Source: Micromussa lordhowensis (taxonomy: Eukaryota; Cnidaria; Anthozoa; Scleractinia; Lobophylliidae). Taken from it: a DNA stretch of 64,000 nt. Positions 46,171 to 58,800 of the stretch are shown one piece after another (the first letter of the stretch is position 1; each line of letters starts with the position of its first letter). The notes beneath the pieces are model-generated. The model saw only the letters and a list, made by a program, of their open reading frames with translations. It searched no databases and was not told the origin of the DNA. The position numbers were made by a program, and so were the translations under genes. Location of the stretch: the NCBI GenBank assembly GCA_964020085.1, contig OZ026606.1, positions 8,859,683 through 8,923,682 on the forward strand, written 5' to 3'.

Positions 46171-47559
46171 TGAAATGAAACCTCCTGCCTAATTCGGTCT
46201 ATTATTGAGATCAACAAGAAAAAAAAAATTTATTAGCAGGGTAATTTCATCTCTGAATAAAATTTACTTTATTTCTATTACTTTATTTTATGACCCGGGA
46301 AATATCAATTATGTATAGGCGACATGAAAATTACTTTTCCACGTTTGGACCGTCAATTTGTATTTTCATTTTGAATAGACGCTAAGCAGAAAAGAAATTT
46401 CCTTTGAACATGATTACTATAGGCTTTAGCGCCTTGGGCCAATGTCTGTATGGATCGCGGTTTCGTCTTATTTGCCTTAGTTATTATAAAAATCTACGAT
46501 TGCGAATAAACCGATTTCTATTTGGTCTGACAAAACAATTCCATTTGTTCAAACACATTAGAGTTTTCCATTGCCTCTATGTTATTGAAAAAATAATGTC
46601 CCTGGGGTCATTAACCGCCTAAAGTTATGCAAGTAGACAAGACCGAGAAAATGAACGAACAAAAATGTTTTCAAAGACGTTTACTGCAATCAATTAATTA
46701 ATCTTAAACTATTTACAACTCATAGAGCTCTAACAAGTCAAGTGATCATTTGGACGTCCTACTGTTAGTTCTTTCAATGCAGTTATGATCGAGTGCGCTG
46801 AACCATACTTTGTACTCAAGGCCTTTTCGATAATTCTGTGAAGTCATTAGTCATTAACTTCAATGAAACTTCGAGGTAGCATTGATAGTCTTGTATCCTA
46901 TATCCTATAGGCCCTAATCCCTCTTCTGAGTGTTCTCCGACTGTTTTTGGTCTATAACATGCCTTGATATAAATAGTCTAAGCTCTATTAAATATAATGC
47001 AAGTCAAAATCATAGAGATTCCTTTCATGACTTCACATCCCGATAGTTTTCATTCTGCTCATATCTAATTCCCTGAGGCGCGACGCGAGCTTTGTGTAAC
47101 TATCTAACACGTTTAGTCAATAGAACATCCAGCGCAATTGACTGAATGTAACTCGTGTTTTATTGGATACATCTCATTTTCTCCTGTCCGTTTATCTTTT
47201 CCATCATAGTCCTTGAGAGCTCGATAACATTGTTAGCTACGTTTTGCACCGGTATGCAGTTGTTGTTATAAACCATGTTTGTTACAAACCATGTTTTAGT
47301 GTTAACACTTGTTTGGTTTACTTGACGATACAATAATGCAAATGCTTTATTCGACTATAATTTATAATTATACCTTGAGAGGCTGCGCCGCTTTCCTATT
47401 TGTGACGTTTTCATGATATCTGTTACATTTTCAGTGACAGGCGGGAATGCTGAGGCATCGCACAAAATGCAGTTTGTGCAAAGTAATAACTTTTTTTTAA
47501 AATTAATTTTCTCAGTGAAAACTTTTGAAAAGAATACCATCCTTGCTAAATAAAACTGC

Positions 47560-48945
47560 TCTTAATGAGACTTGGCAAATTGCAGCCAATATTTTCGTTC
47601 TGTTTCAAATAAATCATGTACTTGTGCCAAATGTTTTGCTAAACGAACTAAAATTTTGGACCCGCAACCTGACATCGGACAATGTTTACATTTCCTCCGC
47701 ACCATGTTATCTCTGTGAAAGTTGGATTACAACTGAACAAAACTTTGCAAAACTACATTCATCAAGCGAAAAGCGCCAAAAACGCCAAAAACGCCACATT
47801 TTAGCGTTGTGTTTTTCTCTCAGAGCACGCGTGGAATCGCACGTGGAGATCGTGAGAGGAAAGCGTGCGCGTGGTTTCAATAAAAGTTTTTCCTTATCTC
47901 TGTAAAACTCCGTAGAAGAAGTGACTTACAATAACATTTGACGATAAAAACTTGCGACAAAACGTTGCTTAATAACATTGTAAGATTTAAAAAAGTTAAA
48001 AAACGATAAAAAGCTATAGAAAGCTAAAATCGACGACGTTTCAACGTTAACATAAGGTCATTATCAAGTCAAGAAAATATAAAAATAAGTTCTATAAATA
48101 CTAAAAAAGAACAATAAGGAAAAATAATTTACAAGTTAAACAAAAAGTTTAGGACGTATGGAGTCCGTTTGCACGTTCAGATTAGGTTTGAATTTCTTAA
48201 TATAAAGAAAGCATTTCAAACACTAAACAATCAAGTTTACCTTGACACTTTCTCAGAATCTTAAAATGACTCTCGTTCAAACGATCCCTCAAACCATGCG
48301 CTTCATGAAAATGCTTGCCAATTGCCGAATTTTTGTGTTCAGCGACTCGTTGAAAAAGGTGTCGGGCCGTATAGCCGACATAATCTGCATCGCACAGATC
48401 ACATACAAAATGATAAACAACGCATCGCTGATTAACAATCTGACGGCTTGGCTTCTCTAGGCTTAAGGTCTTGTTCTAATTTCTTGCTTACAAAAACTGG
48501 CTGCAAAGCAAGGCCAATCTTATAACTGAGATCACGCAACTGTCTTCGAAAAATCGAATGATAATCGAATGATAAATCACTAAATAAGTTAATAATTTCT
48601 CTGTAAAGGAAATCTCGAGTTTCTTACCTAATGTACATTTTCAGAAATAAATCGTGTACTTGCAATTGTGCCAAATGGTTTGCCAAACGAACTAAAATTT
48701 TTGACCCACACCCTGGGATGGGGCATTGTTTACATTTTCTATTCACCACATTAATAGTGTAAATGTTTAAGCCTAATTGAACAAAACCGGTTATAATGCG
48801 GAATTTATACGGCCAAACGGGCCAAAAGGGCCATTTTTACTGTTGTGTTTGAGCACGCGTGGAATCACGCGTGGCGATAGCGTGAGGGAATGTGAGAAAA
48901 AGGCACGCGTGTGCTTTCAATAAAAGGTTTTTCTTACCACGGCAA
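47560..48945 (-). mobile_element. Second Penelope-like fragment in the left arm, flanked by direct repeats
   Basis: On the minus strand a GIY-YIG fragment (about 48470-48060: HFVCDLCDADYVGYTARHLFQR, then HKNSAIGKHF) is flanked by two diverged direct repeats (about 48945-48610 and 47905-47560). The repeats share CCAAATG, AACGAACTAAAATTTT, GAGCACGCGTGGAATC and TTTCAATAAAA. Direct repeats around a truncated unit fit the pseudo-LTR layout of Penelope-like elements. A one-base insertion (TCAGATTG) breaks the frame before the GIY-YIG motif. Confidence 0.65.
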
Positions 48946-49309
48946 AATTCATGTTTGTCCTCTGATTTTAAGTCTGGTAATCCTACCAACAGCAGTAATT
49001 TTATTTCGATTGACCATTCGATGTTGAAAATCAAGACAGCGACCACCGTCGGTGATGCTCCATCTATTGCCACTAAATGTCGAAGGTGGTGAGGAGGATA
49101 ATCAAAGTGAAGAGGATATGTGATTTTTATCCGAACAACCGAATTATAAACCTCACACTTGTGCAAATTTTGTTTCGTTCGACGGAGACTTGTGAACACA
49201 CAATAATCCAGACATTGTTTTTACGTATCCATTGTTTTATTTACATCAACGTTCGATTACTTTTACATGTGATTACGTAGGTTCCAGGAGTAATCCGCTT
49301 CCAATCTCT

Positions 49310-49650
49310 CCTTGTATAACTAATGCAAAGCGTCTCACCTTTAAACTTTCCAATGACTTTTTTGTTCTCAGTGTGTTGTAGAGGAAATGATCTTTGAGAT
49401 ACTTAGATAAGTCGAACAATTGTGCATCGCTTGGTCTGTCAGACCTTTGGAAAAAATGACGTCATCGCTAAATAAAGCACTTGTAGAGATGGTGCAATAC
49501 CTGGAATTTTGGTGAATATATTAGCGGAGCTCCGGCGGCCGAAGGCCGCCAAGCGGAGCCCCATACCCATATTAGGAAACTGAAGGGAACCCATGAACTG
49601 ATTTTCTCATGTGTATCATGGCTAGCGGTATTGCTCGTGGGCGCGTACGC

Positions 49651-49681
<31 letters not shown>

Positions 49682-50369
49682 CGACGGTGGTGGAGTCGCG
49701 CAACATGGCGGCCACAATTGACACGTAAACCAAAACGAGGCTTCAGTTTTCGCGGGCTTTCCTTGTAGGTTGACAGAGCACATGTACCCTTGGTTTAAAG
49801 CGTCCTTTGGACATCCATGTTGCAGTCAATTGACACCTGTCAAAACAAGGAATCCGCTGACCAGTATCACGTGACCATATCGCGGGCTCAAGTTCAGGGC
49901 TCATCGAGGTCACGTGTTTTTTTAAAGTTGACCGCTGCCCAAGTGCTGCTTTTTTCGATCAGATCGCGGGCTCATGTCAGGATTAACTTGCTGTAAACAG
50001 CGTAGGGTTGGTAGGAAGCCGGTTAACGCTAACCCAGGATTAAAATTTAACCGAATTATAACCTTTTCTTTTGTACAAAGTTTTTTCACTGCTTTTGTTT
50101 TGCGTATTTTGCTTTCATTAAAATTCAAAACACAAAAACAATATACAGAAAATCTCACCGCAAAGTTACAAAACTCAAATCAAAATTCTACTTTATCCTC
50201 GGCTAGTTTGATCGGGCTCTGAACAACCCGGCCCAGGAGCTACGCTTTTAGGCTGGCCTAAATCTATATATTATGCTAGCGTCTAAAAACAGAAATGATG
50301 TAATTCGCAAAATAACTATTGGGGTGGCTCTAAATTTAGATGTGACGTAATATTTACGAATTTTTAAGC
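49310..50369. other. Unique Maverick-like DNA upstream of PolB, no gene seen
   Basis: Contains a GC-rich hairpin (GCGGCCGAAGGCCGC near 49545) and a GAC microsatellite (about 49650-49687). I recognise no coding segment and in particular no integrase motif. Confidence 0.5.
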
Positions 50370-50379
50370 TATAAAAATA
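50370..50379 (+). promoter_or_regulatory. TATA-like box before PolB
   Basis: CTATAAAAATA lies about 75 bases upstream of the first in-frame ATG (50446) and about 28 bases upstream of a TCAGTTG initiator-like word (50398). The in-frame stop at 50365-50367 shows that no longer ORF exists unspliced. Confidence 0.55.
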
Positions 50380-50445
50380 AGACTGTTTGGAGCTTCATCA
50401 GTTGTGAAAATCGTGAATGCTTATCACGAATTAGAAGACCTCGAC

Positions 50446-53400
50446 ATGCACGAATGGGAAGACCTTGGTCAGAATCAGCCAATCTCATCTGGAGATATGG
50501 AAGCGCTTCTGGAAGACATCATGAGCGAGGCAGATAAACCGTGTATTGCCGCTTACCACACATCGCGAAGGAGGAAGAAAGACTTTATCTGCACTCAATG
50601 TCAAAAACGGTTTACAAGAAAATTTGACTTAGAGCGGCACATGAAAAAACATACGCAGCAAAAAGGCTATGGATGTGATGTCTGTTCAAGAACGTTTTAC
50701 CGCAAAGATAAACTTCATCAACATCGAACAATTTGTCAGAGAAAGGCGGCTAATGATGAACTTGTGGAAAAGCAGAACTCAAGACAAGTGATTGCAGACG
50801 ACGGTTTTGTTGATGGAAATGTTTCCACTGATGAGCATTGGTCTAAAGCCTCCAAGCGTTTTGTCTGTAGTCGGTGCAATAAACCTTTTACGAGGAAATT
50901 TGACATGCAGCGTCATATGAAGATGCATGCTCGTGGAAAAGAGTTTCAGTGCAGTATCTGCAGCAAAGCGTTTTATCGAAAAGACAAGGAAATAGAGCAT
51001 GAACTATGCTGTAGGAAAGAAGGAATGGCGGAGAATGATACTGTGGGAAACTCTGTGCAAAGCACTGCTCAAAGTGGAGGTGGGCTCACCAGCGATATTG
51101 AAGAGACGGTGGAAAACGACGGATGTGAAAGTGCAATCAATGGAAACTTGAAAACCATACATATGAAGCCGCGAGTCAATGAAAAGTATGATTTGTCTCT
51201 GTTTCTACAAGGAGAAAGGCCTAATGTCTTAAAGAACTTGGAAAAAGAATTCAAGGAAAAAAGAGGTCTTAAATGGTTTATTACAGTACAAGTGCGAATG
51301 GTGAAATACAGACCAGATGGAGAGGATGAATTTTCTATGCCTCACTTCAGAAGTGAGTGTCAAAGGCTAATTAATTTGAATGAACTGCCCGTTCAGTACC
51401 AGGAATGTGTGGACAAAGTCAGAGGGTCATTTCAGGCCTATCAACGAGAGGGAAGTGGTTGGCAATTGCAAGAGGTGAGCAGTTAGTTTTGTGTTATATG
51501 TAAAAGACTATAGTGAAATAGGTTTATGCCGTCATTTTACTCGATGAAGTTCACTTATTTGTTTGTTAATAGGTGTTGAAATTAGACCTTGGTGTTGCTG
51601 TGTACACCCCTCTGCAAGGATCTAGCTACGTGAAACTGTCCAAAGGGTTAGAGGACAAAAAGGCGATACTGAATGTACAGAACGAGGATGAAAAATGCTT
51701 TCTGTGGAGTGTTCTAGCGGCCCTTCACCCGGTGCACTGGAAAGATCACCCACATCGCGTTGGACACTACAAAGGCTATGAACAGGAACTGAACGTAAGT
51801 GGAATCGAGTTTCCAATGAAAGTAAAGAACATATCGAAATTTGAAAAGCAAAACCCTACCATTAGCATCAATCTCTTTGGTTATGAAGAAAAAGAGCTGT
51901 TTCCTGTCTACATCGCCGATCGGAAGAAAGAACAACACGTAAATTTACTGCTTATTTCTAACAATGACACCATGCACTATTGTTTGATTAGGAACTTGAG
52001 TAGACTCTTAGGTTCATTAAAGAAACATGACGGTCGGAGATTTTATTGTAATTATTGCCTGCATGATTTTACAAGGCAAGATCTGCTGGAACAACACGAA
52101 TCACATTGCCGTAAAAACGGTCCACAGAAGATTAGAATGCCCAGTGATGATAATGATATTTTGTATTTTAAGGATGTACACAAACAATTGAAAGTGCCTT
52201 TTGTGATTTATGCAGATTTTGAATCGATTTTAATGCCTTGTACACAAGAGAATGTGAATGACAATGTTTCGTATACACAAAAAACACACGAACATCAAGC
52301 GAGTGGCTTTTGCTATATTGTAGTGTCAGATGTGGAGGATTATAACACTCCACCAGTTGTCTATAGAGGAGAAAATGCAGTAGAAATTTTTTTACAATGT
52401 TTGCTAGCAGAAGAGAAACGTATTAGACCTATTTTAGAACATGTAGTCCCCATGGAATTAAGTGCATTAGATGAACGAAGCTTTCAAACAGCAACCTACT
52501 GTCATATCTGTGATGAAGAACTAGGAACTGATAGAGTAAGAGATCACTGTCATCTTACTGGGAAATATAGAGGTGCCGCACATGGCGACTGCAATTTAAA
52601 TTACAAATTTACCAAGCGCATACCAGTTGTTTTTCACAATCTCAAGAATTATGACGCGCATTTGTTGATCAAAGCTATGGGGATGATTAAAGATAAACCA
52701 ATTTCTTGTATACCAACAAACGATGAAAAATATATTTCATTTTCAATTGGGGATCTGACGTTTATCGACTCCCTTCAATTTCTGAACGCCTCCCTGGAAA
52801 AGTTAGTTTCAAACCTAGCCAAACAAGGGGTTGGGAAATTTAGAGTTCTTAATCGATACATCGATGACGAAAAAGTGCCACTACTTCTCAGGAAGGGCAT
52901 CTACCCCTATGAACATTTTGATAGTTTCAGCAAGTTCTCAGAAACGTGTTTACCCCCCAGATCGGCGTTTTTTAACTCGCTCAAAGATGAACATATTAGC
53001 GAGGAGGATTATGTTCACGCTCAAAACGTTTTCAAACAGTTTGGCTGTCATTCCCTGGGGGACTATCACGATTTGTATGTGAAATCAGATGTCCTTTTAC
53101 TGGCAGACGTATTTGAAAATTTTAGGGAAATTTGCTTAAATTATTATAAGTTAGACCCCGCACATTTTTACACGGCACCTGGGCTAAGTTGGGCAGCGTG
53201 TCTTAAGATGACAAAGGTTGAATTAGAGCTACTGACCGATGTGGATATGCATTTGTTTATCGAAGAGGGACTACGGGGTGGGATTAGTGTAATTTGTAAT
53301 CGTTATAGTAAAGCAAATAATAAGTATCTACCGAATTATAGACAAGACGAGGAATCGAAATATATCATATATCTCGATGCGAATAATTTGTATGGATGGG

Positions 53401-54698
53401 CTATGTCACAACCATTGCCCATGAATAGTTTTGCTTGGTTGACAGAGGATGAGTTTGATGGATTAGATATTTCGAATGTATCTGATGACAGTGACATTGG
53501 CTTCATACTAGAAGTGGATTTAGAGTATCCAACTGAACTTCATGACCTCCACAGTGACTTTCCACTCTGCCCTGAGAAATTAAAAGTGACAGATGACATG
53601 CTATCACCCTACTGCCAACAGCTGAAGGAAGATTTGGGTTTGAAAGAGCCTCCCATAGGCAAACTGATACCTAACCTACATAACAAGACAAGATATATTT
53701 TGCATTACAAGAATTTGAAGTTGTACCTGGATCTTGGCATGAAATTAACGAAGGTTCATCGCGTCTTGACCTTCCAGCAATCGCCTTGGTTGAAAGAATA
53801 TATTGACTTCAACACGGAAAAACGTAAACAAGCGGCTAATGACTTTGAAAAGGACTTCTTCAAACTACTTAACAACGCTGTCTTTGGGAAAACGATGGAA
53901 AATTTGCGCAACAGAGTGAACATTGAACTCGTGACAACAGAGAAAAGATTGCTGAAGCTGACAAAGGCCCCTTCCTTTGATCACTTCAGAATCTTCACAT
54001 CTGAAATTGCGGGTGTGAATCTAAAGAAAACGACTCTGTATTTGAATCGTCCTATGTACGCGGGTTTTGCAATCTTGGAACTGTCTAAAGTACTGATGTT
54101 TGATTTCTACTACAACCACATCAAGGTAAAGTATGGATCTCTGACAAAGCTGTTGTTCAGTGATACCGACTCGCTATGTTTAGAGGTAAAGACTGAAGAC
54201 ATCTACCAAGACATGGCAAGCGATGCACAATTGTTCGACTTCTCTGAATATGCCATAGATCATTTCCTCTACAACACTGAAAACAAAAAAGTCATTGGAA
54301 AGTTCAAAGACGAGACGCATGGCATACCGATTGAAGAATTTGTTGGCCTGCGACCCAAGATGTATTCACTGCTTTACACTGAAAACAACAAAACGACAGA
54401 GAAAAAGGTGGCCAAGGGAATTGCGAAACATGTCACGAAACAAAAGATCAGACACGAACACTATAAACAATGTTTATTTCACCAAGAACAACAGATGGCT
54501 TCAATGAAGCAACTTCGATCATTTGAGCACAATATCTTTTCCATCAAACTCAACAAGATCGGCTTGAGTCCCTTTGACAACAAGCGATACATTTTGGGTA
54601 ATGGTTGTGACACGCTTGCATATGGTCATTACACTTTAAGACAAGATGATTTAGATCAACATGACCAGGAGCTAATTGAATTATTAGTGGATTTGTAA
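50446..54698 (+). CDS. Family-B DNA polymerase fused to zinc fingers and an EndoVII-like nuclease
   Basis: Two exons, 50446-51474 and 51573-54698, joined in phase 0 by a 98-bp GT-AG intron, give 1384 residues. Residues 46-96 and 138-190 hold four C2H2 zinc fingers; a fifth lies near 505. A KCFLWSVL...MHYCLI block (376-490) follows. The PolB_2-type polymerase has Exo I ADFES (about 556), Exo II NLKNYD (about 699) and Exo III YVKSDVLLLAD (about 845). Its polymerase motifs are A YLDANNLYG (about 944), B KLLNNAVFGKTMEN (about 1107) and C SDTDSL (about 1205), with PKMYSLLY near 1271. Between Exo I and Exo II lies CHIC...RVRDHCHLTGKYRG, an endonuclease-VII-like HNH unit. All polymerase and exonuclease acidic residues appear present. 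The family replicates DNA from a protein primer. ATG 50446 was preferred over a GTG at 50404; start uncertain. Confidence 0.88.
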
Positions 54699-54802
54699 AT
54701 AAGTTTACTTTAGGTTAATATCCAGGAGTTGAACCGTACAATTTCTCCCCGCATTTCCTTAACTTCGCCGTAAGATCGAAAACTCTCGTTAATTGCCAAC
54801 GA

Positions 54803-54830
54803 GCCAGCCGAGCGAAGACGCTCGGCTGGC
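54803..54830. repeat. Perfect 12-bp stem, 4-base loop hairpin after PolB
   Basis: GCCAGCCGAGCG, AAGA, then the exact complement. It lies 105 bases after the PolB stop codon. A role in 3'-end formation or replication is speculation. Confidence 0.6.
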
Positions 54831-55084
54831 GAGGCGGCAGAGAATAGTGCCGCGCGAAGAATGGCGTATGCGAAAAAATTCTCGATCGAGCTCTGAAAGT
54901 GTAACTGTAAGGTGTAAGATGTAACAATGGCTCAGTTTGAGCCAATTGCAAGGACGGAACTATTCGAGCTATTGTAGTTTTTAGCCAATCAGGAGGCACG
55001 TTACATCTAGACTTGTCTCGTGGAATATCATTGTTTTCTTTGCTGTTGTGTTTATCCAACTGTGAACAATTTCATAGTCTCAGA

Positions 55085-55615
55085 ACATATCGAACCAGCG
55101 TGGTTCCTCTCTCACTTTAGCGAAATGAAAGTTCAATTGGGGAGCGTACCCTTTACAAAACTCTTCTTCTAATTCGAATATTCAGGAAAACTGTTAGACA
55201 AGAGCAAATCCAAGACACAAAATCGACATGAAAACGAACCAGCGTGTTCACCACGGAATTGAAGGAGCGTGTTCATGAATCGAAACAGTGTATTCCTTCT
55301 CTGTTTACCTATATCGAACTGAAAGTTCCATCGGGCAGCTTTTTTGGAAAGATTGTGTTCACCAGTCGAACCACTAGAGCAAATCCAGTGTTGAAATCTA
55401 GCATATCGAACTGAAGGTTGAGTCGGCAGTGTTTCCGAACAGAACTGAACGAGCGTGTTTATCATACAGTCGAATCCAGTGTTCAAAACACAAATCGGAT
55501 CTGTTTTGCGACAGAATTAAACGAGTCGTGTTCATCAATCAAACTAGCGTGTTCACTTTCAGTTTGACTTTGCCCATCATATTGAACTGAAAGTTCGACC
55601 GAGCAGCGATACATT
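55085..55615. repeat. Degenerate GCGTGTTCA / TCGAACTGAAAGTTC repeats
   Basis: Words like GAACCAGCGTG(G)TTC, GAGCGTGTTCA, CTAGCGTGTTCAC and ATCGAACTGAAAGTTC(N)ATCGGGCAGC recur six or more times with changes over about 530 bp. Spacing is irregular. It looks like an eroded satellite or iteron field just inside the right inverted repeat. Confidence 0.55.
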
Positions 55616-55847
55616 CCAATACTCTTGATATTCAGGGATTGCGTGACGAACGTTACCTGCCGGTAAACGCGTTATAATTTTCTCTCGGTAATGTTTGCAA
55701 CAGAAGAGAACCAAAAATCCGTTATGCTGTATTAATAAACCCCTTATTATAGCACAAATTATTCGCTCGTTGGCACTCTATCGATAGGTATACCTAGTTT
55801 TATTTGTTGATGGTTTTGTTTATTTGTTGATGTTAGTGAATGCAAGA

Positions 55848-58800
55848 AGAGATTGGAAGCGGATTACTCCTGGAACCTACGTAATCACATGTAAAAGTAA
55901 TTAACGTTGATGTAAATAAAACAATGAAGACGAAAAAACAATGTCTGGATTGTTGTGTGTTCACAAGTCTCCGTCGAACGAAACAAAATTTGCACAAGTG
56001 TGAGGTTTATAATTCGGTTGTTCGGATAAAAATCACATATCCTCTTCACTTTGATTATCCTCCCCACCACCTTCGACATTTAGTGGCAATAGATGGAGCA
56101 TCACCGACGGTGGTCGCTGTCTTGATTTTCAACATCGAATGGTCAATCGAAATAAAATTACTGCTGTTGGTAGGATTACCAGACTTAAAATCAGAGGACA
56201 AACATGAATTTTGCCGTGGTAAGAAAAACCTTTTATTGAAAGCACACGCGTGCCTTTTTCTCACATTCCCTCACGCTATCGCCACGCGTGATTCTACGCG
56301 TGCTCTCAGAGAAAAACACAACAGTAAAAATGGCCCTTTTGGCCCCTTTGGCCCTATAAATTCCGCATTATAACCGGTTTTGTTCAATTAGGCTTAAACA
56401 TTTACACTATTAATGTGGTGAATAGAAAATGTAAACAATGCCCCATCCCAGGGTATGGGTCAAAATTTTAGTTCGTTTGGCAAACCATTTGGCACAATTG
56501 CAAGTACACGATTTATTTCTGAAAATGTACATTAGGTAAGAAACTTGAGATTTCCTTTACAGAGAAATTATTAACTTATTTAGTGATTTATCATTCGATT
56601 ATCATTCGATTTTTCGAAGACAGTTGCGTGATCTCAGTAATAAGATTGGCCTTGCTTTGCAGCCAGTTTTTGTAAGCAAGAAATTAGAACAAGACCTTAA
56701 GCCTAGAGAAGCCAAGCCGTCAGATTGTTAATCAGCGATGCGTTGTTTATCATTTTGTATGTGATCTGTGCGATGCAGATTATGTCGGCTATACGGCCCG
56801 ACACCTTTTTCAACGAGTCGCTGAACACAAAAATTCGGCAATTGGCAAGCATTTTCATGAAGCGCATGGTTTGAGGGATCGTTTGAACGAGAGTCATTTT
56901 AAGATTCTGAGAAAGTGTCAAGGTAAACTTGATTGTTTAGTGTTTGAAATGCTTTCTTTATATTAAGAAATTCAAACCTAATCTGAACGTGCAAACGGAC
57001 TCCATACGTCCTAAACTTTTTGTTTAACTTGTAAATTATTTTTCCTTATTGTTCTTTTTTAGTATTTATAGAACTTATTTTTATATTTTCTTGACTTGAT
57101 AATGACCTTATGTTAACGTTGAAACGTCGTCGATTTTAGCTTTCTATAGCTTTTTATCGTTTTTTAACTTTTTTAAATCTTACAATGTTATTAAGCAACG
57201 TTTTGTCGCAAGTTTTTATCGTCAAATGTTATTGTAAGTCACTTCTTCTACGGAGTTTTACAGAGATAAGGAAAAACTTTTATTGAAACCACGCGCACGC
57301 TTTCCTCTCACGATCTCCACGTGCGATTCCACGCGTGCTCTGAGAGAAAAACACAACGCTAAAATGTGGCGTTTTTGGCGTTTTTGGCGCTTTTCGCTTG
57401 ATGAATGTAGTTTTGCAAAGTTTTGTTCAGTTGTAATCCAACTTTCACAGAGATAACATGGTGCGGAGGAAATGTAAACATTGTCCGATGTCAGATTTTA
57501 GTTCGTTTAGCAAAACATTTGGCACAAGTACATGATTTATTTGAAACAGAACGAAAATATTGGCTGCAATTTGCCAAGTCTCATTAAGAGCAGTTTTATT
57601 TAGCAAGGATGGTATTCTTTTCAAAAGTTTTCACTGAGAAAATTAATTTTAAAAAAAAGTTATTACTTTGCACAAACTGCATTTTGTGCGATGCCTCAGC
57701 ATTCCCGCCTGTCACTGAAAATGTAACAGATATCATGAAAACGTCACAAATAGGAAAGCGGCGCAGCCTCTCAAGGTATAATTATAAATTATAGTCGAAT
57801 AAAGCATTTGCATTATTGTATCGTCAAGTAAACCAAACAAGTGTTAACACTAAAACATGGTTTGTAACAAACATGGTTTATAACAACAACTGCATACCGG
57901 TGCAAAACGTAGCTAACAATGTTATCGAGCTCTCAAGGACTATGATGGAAAAGATAAACGGACAGGAGAAAATGAGATGTATCCAATAAAACACGAGTTA
58001 CATTCAGTCAATTGCGCTGGATGTTCTATTGACTAAACGTGTTAGATAGTTACACAAAGCTCGCGTCGCGCCTCAGGGAATTAGATATGAGCAGAATGAA
58101 AACTATCGGGATGTGAAGTCATGAAAGGAATCTCTAAATTTTGACTTGCATTATATTTAATAGAGCTTAGACTATTTATATCAAGGCATGTTATAGACCA
58201 AAAACAGTCGGAGAACACTCAGAAGAGGGATTAGGGCCTATAGGATATAGGATACAAGACTATCAATGCTACCTCGAAGTTTCATTGAAGTTAATGACTA
58301 ATGACTTCACAGAATTATCGAAAAGGCCTTGAGTACAAAGTATGGTTCAGCGCACTCGATCATAACTGCATTGAAAGAACTAACAGTAGGACGTCCAAAT
58401 GATCACTTGACTTGTTAGAGCTCTATGAGTTGTAAATAGTTTAAGATTAATTAATTGATTGCAGTAAACGTCTTTGAAAACATTTTTGTTCGTTCATTTT
58501 CTCGGTCTTGTCTACTTGCATAACTTTAGGCGGTTAATGACCCCAGGGACATTATTTTTTCAATAACATAGAGGCAATGGAAAACTCTAATGTGTTTGAA
58601 CAAATGGAATTGTTTTGTCAGACCAAATAGAAATCGGTTTATTCGCAATCGTAGATTTTTATAATAACTAAGGCAAATAAGACGAAACCGCGATCCATAC
58701 AGACATTGGCCCAAGGCGCTAAAGCCTATAGTAATCATGTTCAAAGGAAATTTCTTTTCTGCTTAGCGTCTATTCAAAATGAAAATACAAATTGACGGTC

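Larger units (their letters stand above)
45883..49309. repeat. Left terminal inverted repeat, 3.43 kb
   Basis: Matches 55848-59266 in inverted orientation with only scattered single-base changes and small indels in the parts I compared. The similarity stops after CCAATCTCT at 49301-49309. It contains the decayed second Penelope-like fragment and the TGACATCA motif cluster near the tip. No complete gene lies in it. Confidence 0.85.
54699..55847. other. Maverick-like DNA downstream of PolB, no gene seen
   Basis: Holds a perfect small hairpin and a field of degenerate repeats, described separately. Minus-strand open frames at 54715-55059 and 55169-55486 follow the repeats and show no known domain. 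Confidence 0.5.

Noticed and set aside
46404..46622. Protein gene in the inverted repeat (also mirrored at 58526-58744)
   Set aside because: A 72-codon frame with no known domain or upstream splice or promoter signals. It occurs in both arms only because the arms are copies.
48242..48460. A 72-codon plus-strand ORF in the left arm
   Set aside because: It is the antisense shadow of the decayed GIY-YIG fragment that reads on the other strand.
49310..50369. Retroviral-type integrase of the Maverick-like element
   Set aside because: I looked for the DDE and HHCC wording in all frames listed and saw none.
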